From contig JACRCQ010000051.1 of assembly GCA_016218915.1 (NCBI GenBank), forward strand, positions 62,001 through 126,000: a stretch of DNA of 64,000 bases, given 5' to 3'. Each line of letters begins with the position of its first letter. The stretch's first letter is position 1. Both the position numbers and the translations under genes were made by a program. Positions 8,988 to 18,815 of the stretch are shown here, piece after piece. The notes under the pieces are model-generated. The model did not search any database, had not been told where the DNA came from, and saw only the letters and a list, made by a program, of their open reading frames with translations. The DNA comes from Deltaproteobacteria bacterium (lineage in GTDB: Bacteria > Myxococcota_A > Polyangia > Polyangiales > Polyangiaceae).

Positions 8988-11384
8988 ATGCTTCGATCGA
9001 TCAGACGCGCTGTCTTCGCTTCGTCGCTTGCCCTGCTGACCTGCAGCTGCGGCGCAACCGCCTACAACGTCCGCGCCTACCGCGCCTTCGCCTACGAGCA
9101 GCCCAAGCTCCTGGTTGCCGTGGATCGCGTCGAGGATCTGGCGCGCACGCTCGAGCTGGTGGATCGCATCCTGCTCGAGACGCCGTACACGCCGGGCGAT
9201 CGCTGGGTGAAGAAGCTGCCGCTGACCGACTCGGATTCTGCGCGTATCAAGAACGAGATCCGCACCAAGCCGCCCTACATCGCATGCCCGGACTGCGAGG
9301 TCCCGCTGCTCAAGGTCTATCGGATCCATCTCGAGGAAGTGATGGCCGACGCGCCCGCGCCCTTGCCGCGGCCGAGCGCTTCGTCGTCGAAGGATGGCGA
9401 AGCCAAGGACAAGAAGCCTGGCGCAGGCAACGCAGCGGAGCCCAAGAAGGACGCGGATCCAGACAAGAAGCCCGCGGATCCAGACAAGAAGCCTGGGGAC
9501 GGGGAAGACAAGCAGCCGTCGGGAGAAGAGAAGAAGGCAGACGAGTCTGGGGCTTCCGGCGACGAAAAGAAGGCGGAGGACAAGAAGCCTGCGGAGAGCG
9601 AGAAGCCAGCGGCAGGGTTCCCCTCGCTGCTGGTCGCGTTGTCGAGCCTCGCTGGCAAGGAAGGCTCGATCGACAAGCTGTTCGCCGAGTACCAGCAGCT
9701 TCGAGAGGATCTTGTCGCTGCCAAAGAGGTTGCGTCCAAGGCGAGCGAGGCGGTTCCGAACATCTACCAGAGCGGCCAGCCGGTCTCTGAATCGCAGAAA
9801 GCCGCCTACGACGAGGCCAAGAAGAAGGAGAAGGAAGCGGACGACAAGGTCGATGCGATCAAGAAGCGCGTGAAGGAAGCCAAGAACGCGCTGCCGGCTG
9901 CGATTCGCAAGACGACCGAGGGCTCGGGCGGCGGAGAGGATCGCAAGACCATCCTCAGCGATGGCACGACCGCGCTGTCCGTGGTCTTCCGCCTGGATCT
10001 CGAAGCGCTCGCCCTGCTTCCGATCGTTGCCATCCAGACCTCACGATCGCTTCTCACCGCTGGCGAGGAGGTGAAGGACGTCACGTTCAAAGGCGTCAAG
10101 CAGATCAAGGATCTGCCCGATCACGTCTCGTCGATCGAAGACAAGCTGACCTGGCAGATCGACGTCATCGAAGCGATGACCAAGGCGCTCGCGCAAGCGT
10201 CGGGCAAGGAGGTGGAGCAGACGCCCGGGTTCGCGCTTCGGGAGAGCCTGGTGGATCAGGTGGTCGGCGTGACGAAGGATTCGTTCCGGTTCAACTTCAA
10301 AGGAGGCGCAGAAGCGCTGTACTTCGCCCACGAAGTCGATCGGAAGAGCAACACGCAGACGCAGAGCTCGAGCAGCGAGAACGACACGAAGATCACCAAG
10401 GACTACACGGGACGCACCCGGCGGCTCGCGTACAACGTCAAGCCGATCCTGATGGCCAACGTGAACTTCGCCGTGGGCTTCGACTGGCTTCACCTGCCCA
10501 ATGCCGGCAATCTCAACCTCGGCTACACGACGGACCGTGCGTTTTCGAGCGGTGGGTCGATCGACAACTCCAGCTCCCTGGGGCAGCAGCTTGGGGTCTC
10601 GGGAGTAGCGAGCGACGCGCTCGATCTCGGCCTTGGCATCCTGGGGGTGCAGACCTCGGTTCGGGTGGCGCGGTTCACCACGGGCAAGGTCAACGAGGTG
10701 GCGATCGACCCGACCAACGACACGGACCAGGGAATCATAAGCGGCGACGTTCCGCTGCAGCTCAAGCAGACTCAGGTCGACGTCGGCTACGACCTTGCGT
10801 TCCTGTTCTCCCAGACCGCTGGCAAGATCTACATGGAGCAGCTGATCGTCGGATTCCGGTACCTCGACTACACGCTACCCAGGATTCTGTACGAGCTCGA
10901 AGATAACAATCCGGATCCGAAGGTGCAGGACTACAGGTTCGTGCGCGAGAGCCCGGCACAGAACGTGCGCTCCAAGTACTACATGGGCGGCTTCAAGATC
11001 CGCATGGGGCCTGGCGACGCACCGGTATTCTCCTGGTACACGGATCTCGGCTTCTACATCGGCGGCGGTCCTGCGTCGTACTACTTCCTGTACGATCCCA
11101 GCCTGGGCGACTACGGCGAAGAGAACCGGGACTACTATCACAAGGACGCGATTGCGATCGTCGGCGGGCTGGCGGCAGGCGGACGTCTGCGGCTGTATTC
11201 GGCCGGCAAGAGCGCGCGGTTCTTCGCAGAGCTGATGTATCGAGCGGACCTGATCTCCGCCACGATCAGCGCGGGGAATGCCAAGGTCGTCAACGGCGTC
11301 GAGCAAGGGGTCAACAGGAACGTGGAGTTCGGCGGAACCGACATCTTCCACGGCCCCAGGCTGCTCGTCAGCGCGACGTTTTGA
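8988..11384 (+). CDS. outer-membrane beta-barrel protein with charged linker
   Basis: 798 residues. The N-terminus looks like a lipoprotein or secretion signal (LLTCSCG near residue 20, not an ideal lipobox). Residues about 125-205 are a low-complexity stretch of Lys, Asp, Glu and Pro with repeated DPDKKP. A helical, probably coiled-coil part (about 210-320) follows. The last 350 residues alternate in beta-strand fashion, with many Tyr, Phe and Gly, and end in SATF; a terminal Phe is the usual outer-membrane barrel signal. No known family is recognised. A surface or transport role is inferred. The stop abuts the stop of the convergent beta-helix gene. Confidence 0.78.
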   Translation: MLRSIRRAVFASSLALLTCSCGATAYNVRAYRAFAYEQPKLLVAVDRVEDLARTLELVDRILLETPYTPGDRWVKKLPLTDSDSARIKNEIRTKPPYIACPDCEVPLLKVYRIHLEEVMADAPAPLPRPSASSSKDGEAKDKKPGAGNAAEPKKDADPDKKPADPDKKPGDGEDKQPSGEEKKADESGASGDEKKAEDKKPAESEKPAAGFPSLLVALSSLAGKEGSIDKLFAEYQQLREDLVAAKEVASKASEAVPNIYQSGQPVSESQKAAYDEAKKKEKEADDKVDAIKKRVKEAKNALPAAIRKTTEGSGGGEDRKTILSDGTTALSVVFRLDLEALALLPIVAIQTSRSLLTAGEEVKDVTFKGVKQIKDLPDHVSSIEDKLTWQIDVIEAMTKALAQASGKEVEQTPGFALRESLVDQVVGVTKDSFRFNFKGGAEALYFAHEVDRKSNTQTQSSSSENDTKITKDYTGRTRRLAYNVKPILMANVNFAVGFDWLHLPNAGNLNLGYTTDRAFSSGGSIDNSSSLGQQLGVSGVASDALDLGLGILGVQTSVRVARFTTGKVNEVAIDPTNDTDQGIISGDVPLQLKQTQVDVGYDLAFLFSQTAGKIYMEQLIVGFRYLDYTLPRILYELEDNNPDPKVQDYRFVRESPAQNVRSKYYMGGFKIRMGPGDAPVFSWYTDLGFYIGGGPASYYFLYDPSLGDYGEENRDYYHKDAIAIVGGLAAGGRLRLYSAGKSARFFAELMYRADLISATISAGNAKVVNGVEQGVNRNVEFGGTDIFHGPRLLVSATF

Positions 11385-13181
11385 TCAGGACGCCACCTTT
11401 CGACGCCTTCGGGAGATGACCGCGAGGCCCGCGATCGCGAGAGCGATCACGCCGCGCGAGCTGTCCACGGGCGCCGTACGACAGCCGCACCCGGAATCCT
11501 CGCCTGAAGCGGGTTCTGAAGCGGACGCGTCTCCGCTGGTCGATCCGTCCAGAGCCGCGTCGGACTTGGGCCCTGCGTCTGCAATGCCTCCGCCGGCACC
11601 TGCCTTGCCCGCGCCGCCAGCAGTAGCGCCTCCGACGCCAGCACCGCCTGAGCCTGCGGCTCCTCCAACGCCAGCGCCGCCTGCGCCTGCAGCACCTCCA
11701 ACCCCAGCGCCGCCGGAACCAGCAGCCCCACCTACGCCAGTTCCAGCTGACCCAGCAGATCCCCCGTCGCCACCGGCTCCGCCAACGCCACCGGCTCCGC
11801 CGACGCCGCCTGTCCCCGCGGTTCCGCCGCTTCCACCGGCTCCGCCGACGCCGCCTGTACCCGCGGTTCCGCCGCTTCCACCGGCTCCGCCACTTCCGCC
11901 GGCTCCGCCGCTGCCTGTGCCGTACTCGTAGGCGCCAATGTCGATCGCACCCACAGAGGGGCGAGCTTCCGCGGTGCCGCTTGCCTCGATCGCATGGGAG
12001 GGCGGGTGCCACTGCGGAAGAGCGAGTGGGGACGGGAACGGGTGGCCGGGCGGGTCTGCGAGGGTCGCGGCGCCTTGATCGATCAAGGCACTTGTGGAGA
12101 GCAGGCGCACGTTGCTGCCTGCGAGGTCGGTGAATCCCGGGACGGTTCCTGTGATCGTGCCGGTCCACTCTGCGGGGATGTTGGTCGATCCGGTGATCAC
12201 CCAGTTGTGGCTACCGGCGAAGATCGCGGTGCCAGTGGTCCAGACGGCTTCCACCTGGCGGACCAGGTTGACGGTGCCGCTTCCCTGCACCGCGAAAACG
12301 TTGTTGTGCATCTGGATGCTCTCGATCCCATCGAAGAGGCGAAACACCGCGCTTGCGTTGGGGAGCACGACGATCGTGTTGTTGACGAAGCGGTATCGTC
12401 CATTCGTCTCGCCAGTACCGTCTCCCCCGCAGCGAGTGACCGAGAACGTGTTTCGCTTGAAAAGCACGTTGCCGACGACGTCGGAGTCTTCGCGCGCGAG
12501 GGTCGGCTCCTGGCCGTCCGGGCCGATCATCTCGAGCTCGTGGTAGAGCGACCCTTCGACCCAGTTGTAGTAGATCTCGTTTCGCTCGGCGCGAGTCTTG
12601 ACGCCGTTGCCCCCCACGGCGTCGTGCACGTAGCAGTGCTGCATGCGAAAGACCGAGTTGGGATACGCGGTTTCGTCGGTCGCCATGTAGATCTGGTGGT
12701 TCTGGGTACCGGAGCCGCAGTGGTGCACTTCGGTGTATTCCATGAGCAGCGAGCCTGAATCGCTGTCAGCGCCGAGCACGCCCTGCTTGGGGCAGTCGTG
12801 CACGACCGAGTCACGCAGGACGATGTCGTGGGCATGGTGATAGAAGCAGCGCGACACGCCAGCAGTGAGGTCGAGGGACTCGAAGACATAGTGGTTGCCA
12901 GCGGCTTCGATGGTGTTGTTGCCGCCGGTGAGCACCGGACGCTTTCCGTTGATGCGGATTCCTCGGATGGTGATCTTCTGGGTAGGGGCGCCAGCGTTCC
13001 AGAATGCGACACCGCCTGGGTAGGTTTGGTCGCCGTCGACCTCGACGATGTCGCCGGGACCGAGCAAGCCAGCGACGGCACCGAGATTGGCGTAGGGTTT
13101 GCCCGGGCCGACCTGGTAGGTCGCGCCGAAAGCGTTGGAAGCCAGGGCAAGCGCAGCCAGAGCCGACACGCCGCCCACCAT
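11385..13181 (-). CDS. secreted parallel beta-helix protein with MYXO-CTERM-like tail
   Basis: 598 residues from the ATG at 13181, preferred over the ATG at 13199 because AGGGG lies 7 nt before it. There is a signal peptide (hydrophobic run, then AFGA). Residues about 20-390 have the look of right-handed beta-helix repeats (PbH1-type: many Asn, His, Val and short turns such as HNNVF and VNNTIVV), typical of polysaccharide lyases and adhesins. A Gly-Ala-Ser linker of about 130 residues follows. The end carries SGCGCR, a membrane helix and RRRRK, as in MYXO-CTERM surface-sorting tails. It is probably processed and displayed on the cell surface. The substrate or catalytic activity cannot be read. 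Confidence 0.85.
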   Translation of the reverse strand: MVGGVSALAALALASNAFGATYQVGPGKPYANLGAVAGLLGPGDIVEVDGDQTYPGGVAFWNAGAPTQKITIRGIRINGKRPVLTGGNNTIEAAGNHYVFESLDLTAGVSRCFYHHAHDIVLRDSVVHDCPKQGVLGADSDSGSLLMEYTEVHHCGSGTQNHQIYMATDETAYPNSVFRMQHCYVHDAVGGNGVKTRAERNEIYYNWVEGSLYHELEMIGPDGQEPTLAREDSDVVGNVLFKRNTFSVTRCGGDGTGETNGRYRFVNNTIVVLPNASAVFRLFDGIESIQMHNNVFAVQGSGTVNLVRQVEAVWTTGTAIFAGSHNWVITGSTNIPAEWTGTITGTVPGFTDLAGSNVRLLSTSALIDQGAATLADPPGHPFPSPLALPQWHPPSHAIEASGTAEARPSVGAIDIGAYEYGTGSGGAGGSGGAGGSGGTAGTGGVGGAGGSGGTAGTGGVGGAGGVGGAGGDGGSAGSAGTGVGGAAGSGGAGVGGAAGAGGAGVGGAAGSGGAGVGGATAGGAGKAGAGGGIADAGPKSDAALDGSTSGDASASEPASGEDSGCGCRTAPVDSSRGVIALAIAGLAVISRRRRKVAS

Positions 13182-13430
13182 GCAGGATCCCCTCAGCATG
13201 TTGCGAGGTTACACGGGAGGATGGGATCGACTCAAGGAGTCGGTGTCGGCAGCGACGCCCCAGGGCTATTGCCGGTAATTTGCGGACAACTCGGCGAGAC
13301 TGCGCCGTCCGCGCCGCGCCTCTGCAGAATGCTGCCAATCCGCACAGGCAAATTTTCATCATTCACCCGTACACCGTCTGCTCGAAAGCCGTAGCAGTCG
13401 GGAAAGCCGTTCAGTAGCATTCGTGGAGCG

Positions 13431-14996
13431 ATGTCTCAGCAGGTGAATCCGGTGACGGGCCGCGACGAGACGGCTGATGAAGGGTTGCGCCCTGGGGAAA
13501 TCGTACAGGGCAAGTACCTCGTCCAGCGGATCATCGGCGTGGGCGGCATGTGTGTCGTCGCCGCTGCAACCAACATCGACCTCGAGCAGGTCGTTGCCCT
13601 CAAGGTCCTCCGCCGCTCTCTCGCCCAGAACAACGAGATGGTCGTGCGGTTCATGCGCGAAGCGCGTTCCGCAGCCAGGCTCAGGAGCGAGCACGTCGGC
13701 CGCGTCTCCGACGTAAGCGTGCTCGACACCGGAGAGCCCTTCATGGTCATGGAGTACCTGCAGGGCCGGGATCTCGGCGTGGTGCTCGACAGCCGCGGGG
13801 CGATACCGCTGGCCGAGGCAGTCGAGTACATCCTGCAGGCAACCGAGGCGATCGGCGAAGCGCACTCCCTGGGGATCGTGCACCGCGATCTGAAGCCGGA
13901 GAACCTGTTCCTCACCACGCGAGCCGATGGCGAGCCTCACATCAAGGTCATCGACTTCGGCATAGCGAAAGCCATACAGCCGTCCGATTCGGGCCTGGGC
14001 CTGGTAGCGCTGACCCAGGACAACACCACGTTTGGCACTCCAACGTACATGTCGCCGGAGCAGCTTCGCGAGGCCAAGGATGTGGATGCTCGCTCGGACA
14101 TCTTCTCGCTGGGGGTGATGCTCTACGAGCTGACGACCGGGCGGGTACCGTTCGAGGGGAGCTCGACGGCCGAGCTGCACGCGGCGATCCTGATGGAGGA
14201 GCCGCCGTCGGTGCACGAGCTCGACAGCACCCTGCCGCCGGAGTTCGACGTTCTGATCACGAAGTGCCTGGCCAAGGATCGATTCGAGAGGTTCCAGAAC
14301 GTGGCAGAGCTTGCGCGGGCCCTGGTGCCTTTCGCCCCCCCGCGAGCCAAGCAGTACTCGGATCGCGTGTCGCGAATCATCAGCGCTCGCCCTCCTGCCA
14401 TCACCATCGACAACAACGACCCTTCGCAGTCTTCGACGTCGGATCGCCCCTCGATCACGGGGCGTCACCGCAGGGTCAGAGGCTCCCCGATCCGCGTGAC
14501 GCCGAGCGACCCGATGCGGCTGGGGAACCTCGGCTCAGGGCAGCACAAGACGCTGGATTCCGAGGATCTGATCGATGCCAGGGATCGCGTGCCGACCCTT
14601 GCGCCGCCTGCGGCGGAACGTCAGTCGATGATCGGGCGATGGAAGATCCCGATCATCGGAGTCTGCACGGTCCTGTTTGCGCTCACGCTCGTCGGAGTGC
14701 TCCTGCTCGGCATGCGCGGAGATCGAGCTGCACCCGCGTCAGCGGTGGATCCAGGCCTGACCGCTTCTTCGCCCGTGCTCGGCGCGCCCTCTGCGCCAAC
14801 GTCTTCCGCTTCCGCGGCAGCAGAGTCCGCATCCGCGGCGCCGTCTGCGGCTACCCCGACGCCTGCGAGCCCGGGCGCGAAGCATCCAACGCGCCTGGCC
14901 GGGGGGGGTGCCCCCTCTGCGACCACGGCGCCGCCGGCCAAGAAGCCGCCTGCGGGCAAGAGTGACGAGTTCGATCCTTACGGGACGCGAAAGTGA
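13431..14996 (+). CDS. transmembrane serine/threonine protein kinase
   Basis: 521 residues. The kinase domain (about 25-290) is complete: glycine loop GVGGMCVV, VALK with Lys58, HRDLKPEN with Asp153, DFGIAK (175-180) and GTPTYMSPEQ. A long polar juxtamembrane segment, a helix at about 403-427, and an Ala/Pro/Ser-rich extracytoplasmic tail follow; no PASTA or other sensor domain is seen. The stop overlaps the next start (TGATG), and that gene overlaps a third in the same way, so kinase, TPR protein and Cys-rich lipoprotein are likely made together. This suggests the kinase phosphorylates or senses something in the envelope. The promoter is in the 249-bp gap shared with the divergent beta-helix gene. 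Confidence 0.95.
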   Translation: MSQQVNPVTGRDETADEGLRPGEIVQGKYLVQRIIGVGGMCVVAAATNIDLEQVVALKVLRRSLAQNNEMVVRFMREARSAARLRSEHVGRVSDVSVLDTGEPFMVMEYLQGRDLGVVLDSRGAIPLAEAVEYILQATEAIGEAHSLGIVHRDLKPENLFLTTRADGEPHIKVIDFGIAKAIQPSDSGLGLVALTQDNTTFGTPTYMSPEQLREAKDVDARSDIFSLGVMLYELTTGRVPFEGSSTAELHAAILMEEPPSVHELDSTLPPEFDVLITKCLAKDRFERFQNVAELARALVPFAPPRAKQYSDRVSRIISARPPAITIDNNDPSQSSTSDRPSITGRHRRVRGSPIRVTPSDPMRLGNLGSGQHKTLDSEDLIDARDRVPTLAPPAAERQSMIGRWKIPIIGVCTVLFALTLVGVLLLGMRGDRAAPASAVDPGLTASSPVLGAPSAPTSSASAAAESASAAPSAATPTPASPGAKHPTRLAGGGAPSATTAPPAKKPPAGKSDEFDPYGTRK

Positions 14997-16036
14997 TGAT
15001 GGCGATGACGAGGGGGCGCTGCTTGCCCTGGGTGCTGACGGCGACAATCCTTGCAGCGTTGGCAGCTTCCGGGGATGCGCGTGCGCAGGGCGCGGCGGAC
15101 AAGGCGGCTGCAGAGACGTTGTTCGAGGAAGGGCGCAAGCTGATGGCAGCAGGCAACGCAGCTGCGGCTTGTCCGAAGTTCGCCTCCAGCCAGAAGCTCG
15201 ACCCCGGGCTCGGCACGTTGCTCAATCTTGGAGACTGCTACGAGAAGGTAGGCAAGATCGCGAGCGCGTGGGCGCAATTCAAAGAGGCTGCCAGCATCGC
15301 AGAGTCTTCCGGCGACAGCCGTCGCGCCGACGTCGCTCACAAGCGCGCGTCCGCCTTGGAGCCCCGCCTGTCGCGTCTGTCGATCCTCGCGCCGGCTCCA
15401 GCGCCCCCTGGCCTGAAGGTATGGCGTGACGGAACGCCGATCGACGCAGCTCTTCTCGGGATGGCGCTGCCGGTCGATGCGGGCCAGCACGTGATCGAAG
15501 CCATGGCGCCGGGCAAGAAGTCCTGGCGCACAGAGCTCAAGGTCGAAGGAGACAAGGCAAGCGTCAGCGCGCAGATCCCCCAGCTGGAGGACGAGCCGGC
15601 GCCAGCTCCTCCTGTCCGCGGCACGACGCCGTCTGCAACGCCAATCCGCCCCGATTCAGGCGCTGAGCCCGGCCCGGGCGGCGGCTGGAGCACGCAGCGC
15701 AAGATCGCGATCGTCTCGGGCGGCGTGGGCGTGGTCAGCCTTGCGGTCAGCGGGGTCCTGGGGCTGAGCGCGCGCTCCAAGTGGCAGGACGCCCAGGATC
15801 GATGTCCTGGCGGACACTGCACCACGCAGGCAGACGTGGATCTGGGGAGCGACGCCCGCAGCAGCGCCAACCTCTCGACCGTGTTCTTCGGAGTGGGGCT
15901 CGCAGGGCTTGCAGCAGGTGCCGTGCTCTGGCTGACCTCACCGGATGGCAAGGAGCAGGCCCGCGCGACGTCGCTGTCGCTCACGCCCCACACCGGGCCT
16001 GGGCTCACGGGCTTGTCGTTGCGAGGAGGCTTCTGA
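14996..16036 (+). CDS. secreted TPR-like protein with C-terminal membrane helices
   Basis: About 346 residues. It has a signal peptide (to about ARAQ, residue 31), then two to three TPR-like helix pairs (about 35-125: AETLFEEGRKLMAAG, LLNLGDCYEKVG). A beta-rich, PEGA-like segment and a Pro-rich linker follow, then two membrane helices near 235-255 and 295-315. This arrangement recurs downstream of Ser/Thr kinase genes in myxobacteria. ATG 14996 shares one base with the kinase stop; a GTG at 14993 is an alternative. Its own stop overlaps the next start, again TGATG. A signalling or envelope-scaffold role is inferred. Confidence 0.8.
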   Translation: MMAMTRGRCLPWVLTATILAALAASGDARAQGAADKAAAETLFEEGRKLMAAGNAAAACPKFASSQKLDPGLGTLLNLGDCYEKVGKIASAWAQFKEAASIAESSGDSRRADVAHKRASALEPRLSRLSILAPAPAPPGLKVWRDGTPIDAALLGMALPVDAGQHVIEAMAPGKKSWRTELKVEGDKASVSAQIPQLEDEPAPAPPVRGTTPSATPIRPDSGAEPGPGGGWSTQRKIAIVSGGVGVVSLAVSGVLGLSARSKWQDAQDRCPGGHCTTQADVDLGSDARSSANLSTVFFGVGLAGLAAGAVLWLTSPDGKEQARATSLSLTPHTGPGLTGLSLRGGF

Positions 16037-18318
16037 TGCGACCCGTCGCCGGAACCGTGGCGCGCGCGGCGCTGATCGCGGCCTCTGCAGCCCTGATCGC
16101 GTCGTGCTCGCAGATGCTCGGCATCGAGGATCTGGATCTGCAATCGGCCGACGGCTCAGCAGGAAGCGCGGGAACGGGCCACGACGCAGAAGCAGGGGTG
16201 GATGCACCTCCGGACGTCAGCGTCGACAGCGACGGGGGGCAGCAGGACGGGCTGCACACGGACAGCGATGCGAAGGATGTCACAGCGGAGCAGGAAGCCG
16301 ACACTGGCGCTCCGGACGTGCCTGGGGACGTGGCCGACGAAGTGACGTGTCTCTTCGGGACCAAGGCCTGCGCCGGGCAGTGCGTCTCCACCAACCAGGT
16401 GGCGACCGGTTGCGCGCAGCCGTCGTGCGATCCTTGCGTGTACGCGCATGCCTCCGCGATCTGCGAGAGCTCGGGCAACTGCGCCCTCGCGCAGTGCGTG
16501 AACGGCTTCGAGAATTGCGACAATGTCGCGTCGAACGGCTGCGAGGCCGCGCTCAAGACCGACGTCGACAACTGTGGGACGTGCGGCAAGAAGTGCGCGT
16601 TCGCGCACGCCACGCCGAGCTGCATCGGGGGCACGTGCGCGCTGGACAAGTGCGCTGCGGGATGGGCGGACTGCGACAACGATCCGGTGAATGGCTGCGA
16701 GATCGAGATCGCTGCGGATCCGAACAACTGCGGGACCTGCGGCGTCGGCTGCGCGTTTCCTCATGCGACCAGCGCGTGCGCGTCAGGCACCTGCCAGCTG
16801 GCGGCGTGCCAGGCCGACTACCTGAACTGCGACGCGCAGGCAGCAAATGGCTGCGAGGTGTATTCGAAGACGGACCCGGATCACTGCGGCTCGTGTCCGA
16901 CTTCGTGCAATCCTGATGGCGGCACGCAGAAGAGCTGCAAGAACGGGGTGTGCGTCACGGACACGTGCGCCCCTGGGACCGGAGACTGCGACGGAAACAC
17001 GTCGAACGGGTGCGAGACCAACACGAACACGAGCCCGACCAGCTGCGGCTCGTGCGGCTTCGCATGCCAGTTCGCGCACGCCACGCCGATTTGCACGTCC
17101 GGCGACTGCCATCTGGCAAGCTGCGATGCCGGGTATGCGAACTGCGACGGCAACGAGGCGAACGGCTGCGAGTCCAACACGCTCACCAGCACATCCAACT
17201 GCGGCGGATGCGGAGCGCTGTGCACCGCAAAGCCGCACGCGACAGCGGCGTGCGTGGCAGGGAGCTGCGAGCTGAACTGCGACACGGGGTTCGCCGACTG
17301 CGACAGCAACGCTGCGAACGGATGCGAAGCAGGCGTGCTCGGCGACGTACTGCACTGCGGCTCGTGCACCACGGCGTGCAGCAGCGCGCATGGCACGCCC
17401 GGATGCGCTACGGGCGTGTGCACGATCACGTGCGACAGCGGCTGGGGCGATTGCGATACGGGCGCAGCGGGCTGCGAGACGAATCTGAACACGAGCAAGG
17501 ACCACTGCGGCACTTGCTCGACGGTGTGCTCGGCGCCCAATGCGACGTCCGAGTGCTCGTCCGGGTCCTGCGCCATCTCGGCGTGCAGCGCGGGGTGGTC
17601 GAACTGCGACTCGCAGTTTGCCGATGGGTGCGAAGCGCAGACCGCGGCGAACGTGACGAATTGCGGAGCGTGCGGACGAGCGTGCAGCACGCAAGGCGTT
17701 GCATCGGTCGACTGCGCATCGAGCGTGTGCGACTCGTTCTGCGTGGCGGGTTGGGCCAACTGCTCGATGCCGGCTTCGGGGCCGGATGACGGGTGCGAGC
17801 TGTCCGTGGCCTCGAACAACACGAGCTGCGGCGGGTGCGGCAACGACTGCACCAAGCAGGGCGCGGGGCTCGTGTGCGGCTCATCCGGCGCGACCAGCGT
17901 TTGCAGCTGCCCGTCGGCGTCTGCCTGCAACCCGCACAGCTCCGCTGGCACCTGCCTGGGCAATGGCTTGTGCAAGTGCGCTGGAGCCAACTGCCGTCGC
18001 GGCGAGCATTGCGAGCACGACTCGGGCCAGAACGTGGACTACTGCTCCTGCAACGGTGCGGCAGCGTGTGCTGCCGGGCAGACCTGCTGCCAGACCCCTT
18101 CGGGGTGCAAGGATCTGACCACGGATCCCCAGAACTGCGCGGCGTGCGGGCACAGCTGCCCGCCGGGATTCCAGTGCAAGACAGGCGCGTGTCAATGCAA
18201 TGGAGACGGTTCGTGCAACGCGGGGTCTTCAGGCACGTGCACGGCTGGGGCGTGCGTGTGCTCGTCGCAGACGTGCGCAGCAGGCGCGCGGTGCATGGTC
18301 GGCGGCGGCTGCGGCTGA
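16036..18318 (+). CDS. large Cys-rich repeat lipoprotein
   Basis: 760 residues from the ATG at 16036, preceded by GGAGG and overlapping the previous stop by one base. The signal peptide ends in LIASC, a good lipobox. An acidic Asp/Ala/Gly linker leads to about ten repeats of 50-60 residues with the pattern GW-x-DCD-x-NGCE-x-NNCGTCG-x-C-FAHAT-x-C-x-G-x-C. The pattern is regular enough to imply internal disulfides and a rod-like secreted protein. The last 130 residues switch to more compact, EGF-like Cys spacing. Similar repeats are common in myxobacterial surface proteins of unknown role. Coupling to the kinase and TPR genes suggests it belongs to the same envelope system. Confidence 0.85.
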   Translation: MRPVAGTVARAALIAASAALIASCSQMLGIEDLDLQSADGSAGSAGTGHDAEAGVDAPPDVSVDSDGGQQDGLHTDSDAKDVTAEQEADTGAPDVPGDVADEVTCLFGTKACAGQCVSTNQVATGCAQPSCDPCVYAHASAICESSGNCALAQCVNGFENCDNVASNGCEAALKTDVDNCGTCGKKCAFAHATPSCIGGTCALDKCAAGWADCDNDPVNGCEIEIAADPNNCGTCGVGCAFPHATSACASGTCQLAACQADYLNCDAQAANGCEVYSKTDPDHCGSCPTSCNPDGGTQKSCKNGVCVTDTCAPGTGDCDGNTSNGCETNTNTSPTSCGSCGFACQFAHATPICTSGDCHLASCDAGYANCDGNEANGCESNTLTSTSNCGGCGALCTAKPHATAACVAGSCELNCDTGFADCDSNAANGCEAGVLGDVLHCGSCTTACSSAHGTPGCATGVCTITCDSGWGDCDTGAAGCETNLNTSKDHCGTCSTVCSAPNATSECSSGSCAISACSAGWSNCDSQFADGCEAQTAANVTNCGACGRACSTQGVASVDCASSVCDSFCVAGWANCSMPASGPDDGCELSVASNNTSCGGCGNDCTKQGAGLVCGSSGATSVCSCPSASACNPHSSAGTCLGNGLCKCAGANCRRGEHCEHDSGQNVDYCSCNGAAACAAGQTCCQTPSGCKDLTTDPQNCAACGHSCPPGFQCKTGACQCNGDGSCNAGSSGTCTAGACVCSSQTCAAGARCMVGGGCG

Positions 18319-18328
18319 GGCGTCCGGC

Positions 18329-18772
18329 TCAGATGCCCGCTTCGGGGCACCCTGCGTCGTGCTCTTTCTGGCAGGTGTTCCACGTCTCGTACTCGGCCTG
18401 GCAGCCGACGGTCACGAGCACGACGTTGCTTCCTTCGGGCTGGAAGCAGGAGAGCTGGGGGGATTGCAGCACGCACTGCTGGAAGGCGCCCCATTCCTTC
18501 GGACAGGGGCCGGTCGAGTACTTGGAACAATTCGCCTTGCAGCGCCCTTGATCGTTGTAGGTACCGCAATCGGCACCGTTGGTCGTGATGTGGTCGCAGT
18601 AGGTCTGGCAGGGGCTGGTGAATCCGCCGCCGCCTGAGCCACCGCTGCCACCGTTGGCAGTGCCACCACCGGCGCCGCCGTTGTCGCTGAACGGCGGTGA
18701 CGGATCAGGGCTGCTTCCGCAGTTGACCAGCAGCGAGCAGACGCCCAGGACAGCAAGGACAAAGATCCTCAT
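18329..18772 (-). CDS. small Cys-rich lipoprotein
   Basis: 147 residues. The signal peptide ends LLVNC (lipobox). A Gly/Ser/Asn-rich spacer (about 28-52) precedes a compact domain with about ten Cys (CQTYCDHI, CKANCSKY, CQKEHDAGC), likely disulfide-linked. No named family is recognised. It is convergent with the large Cys-rich gene, 10 bp apart, and followed on the same strand by another lipoprotein of the same plan. Confidence 0.72.
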   Translation of the reverse strand: MRIFVLAVLGVCSLLVNCGSSPDPSPPFSDNGGAGGGTANGGSGGSGGGGFTSPCQTYCDHITTNGADCGTYNDQGRCKANCSKYSTGPCPKEWGAFQQCVLQSPQLSCFQPEGSNVVLVTVGCQAEYETWNTCQKEHDAGCPEAGI

Positions 18773-18815
18773 GATGCCTCATACTAGCTCGGATGGGCGG
18801 GGCTGCAAAGCTGCG

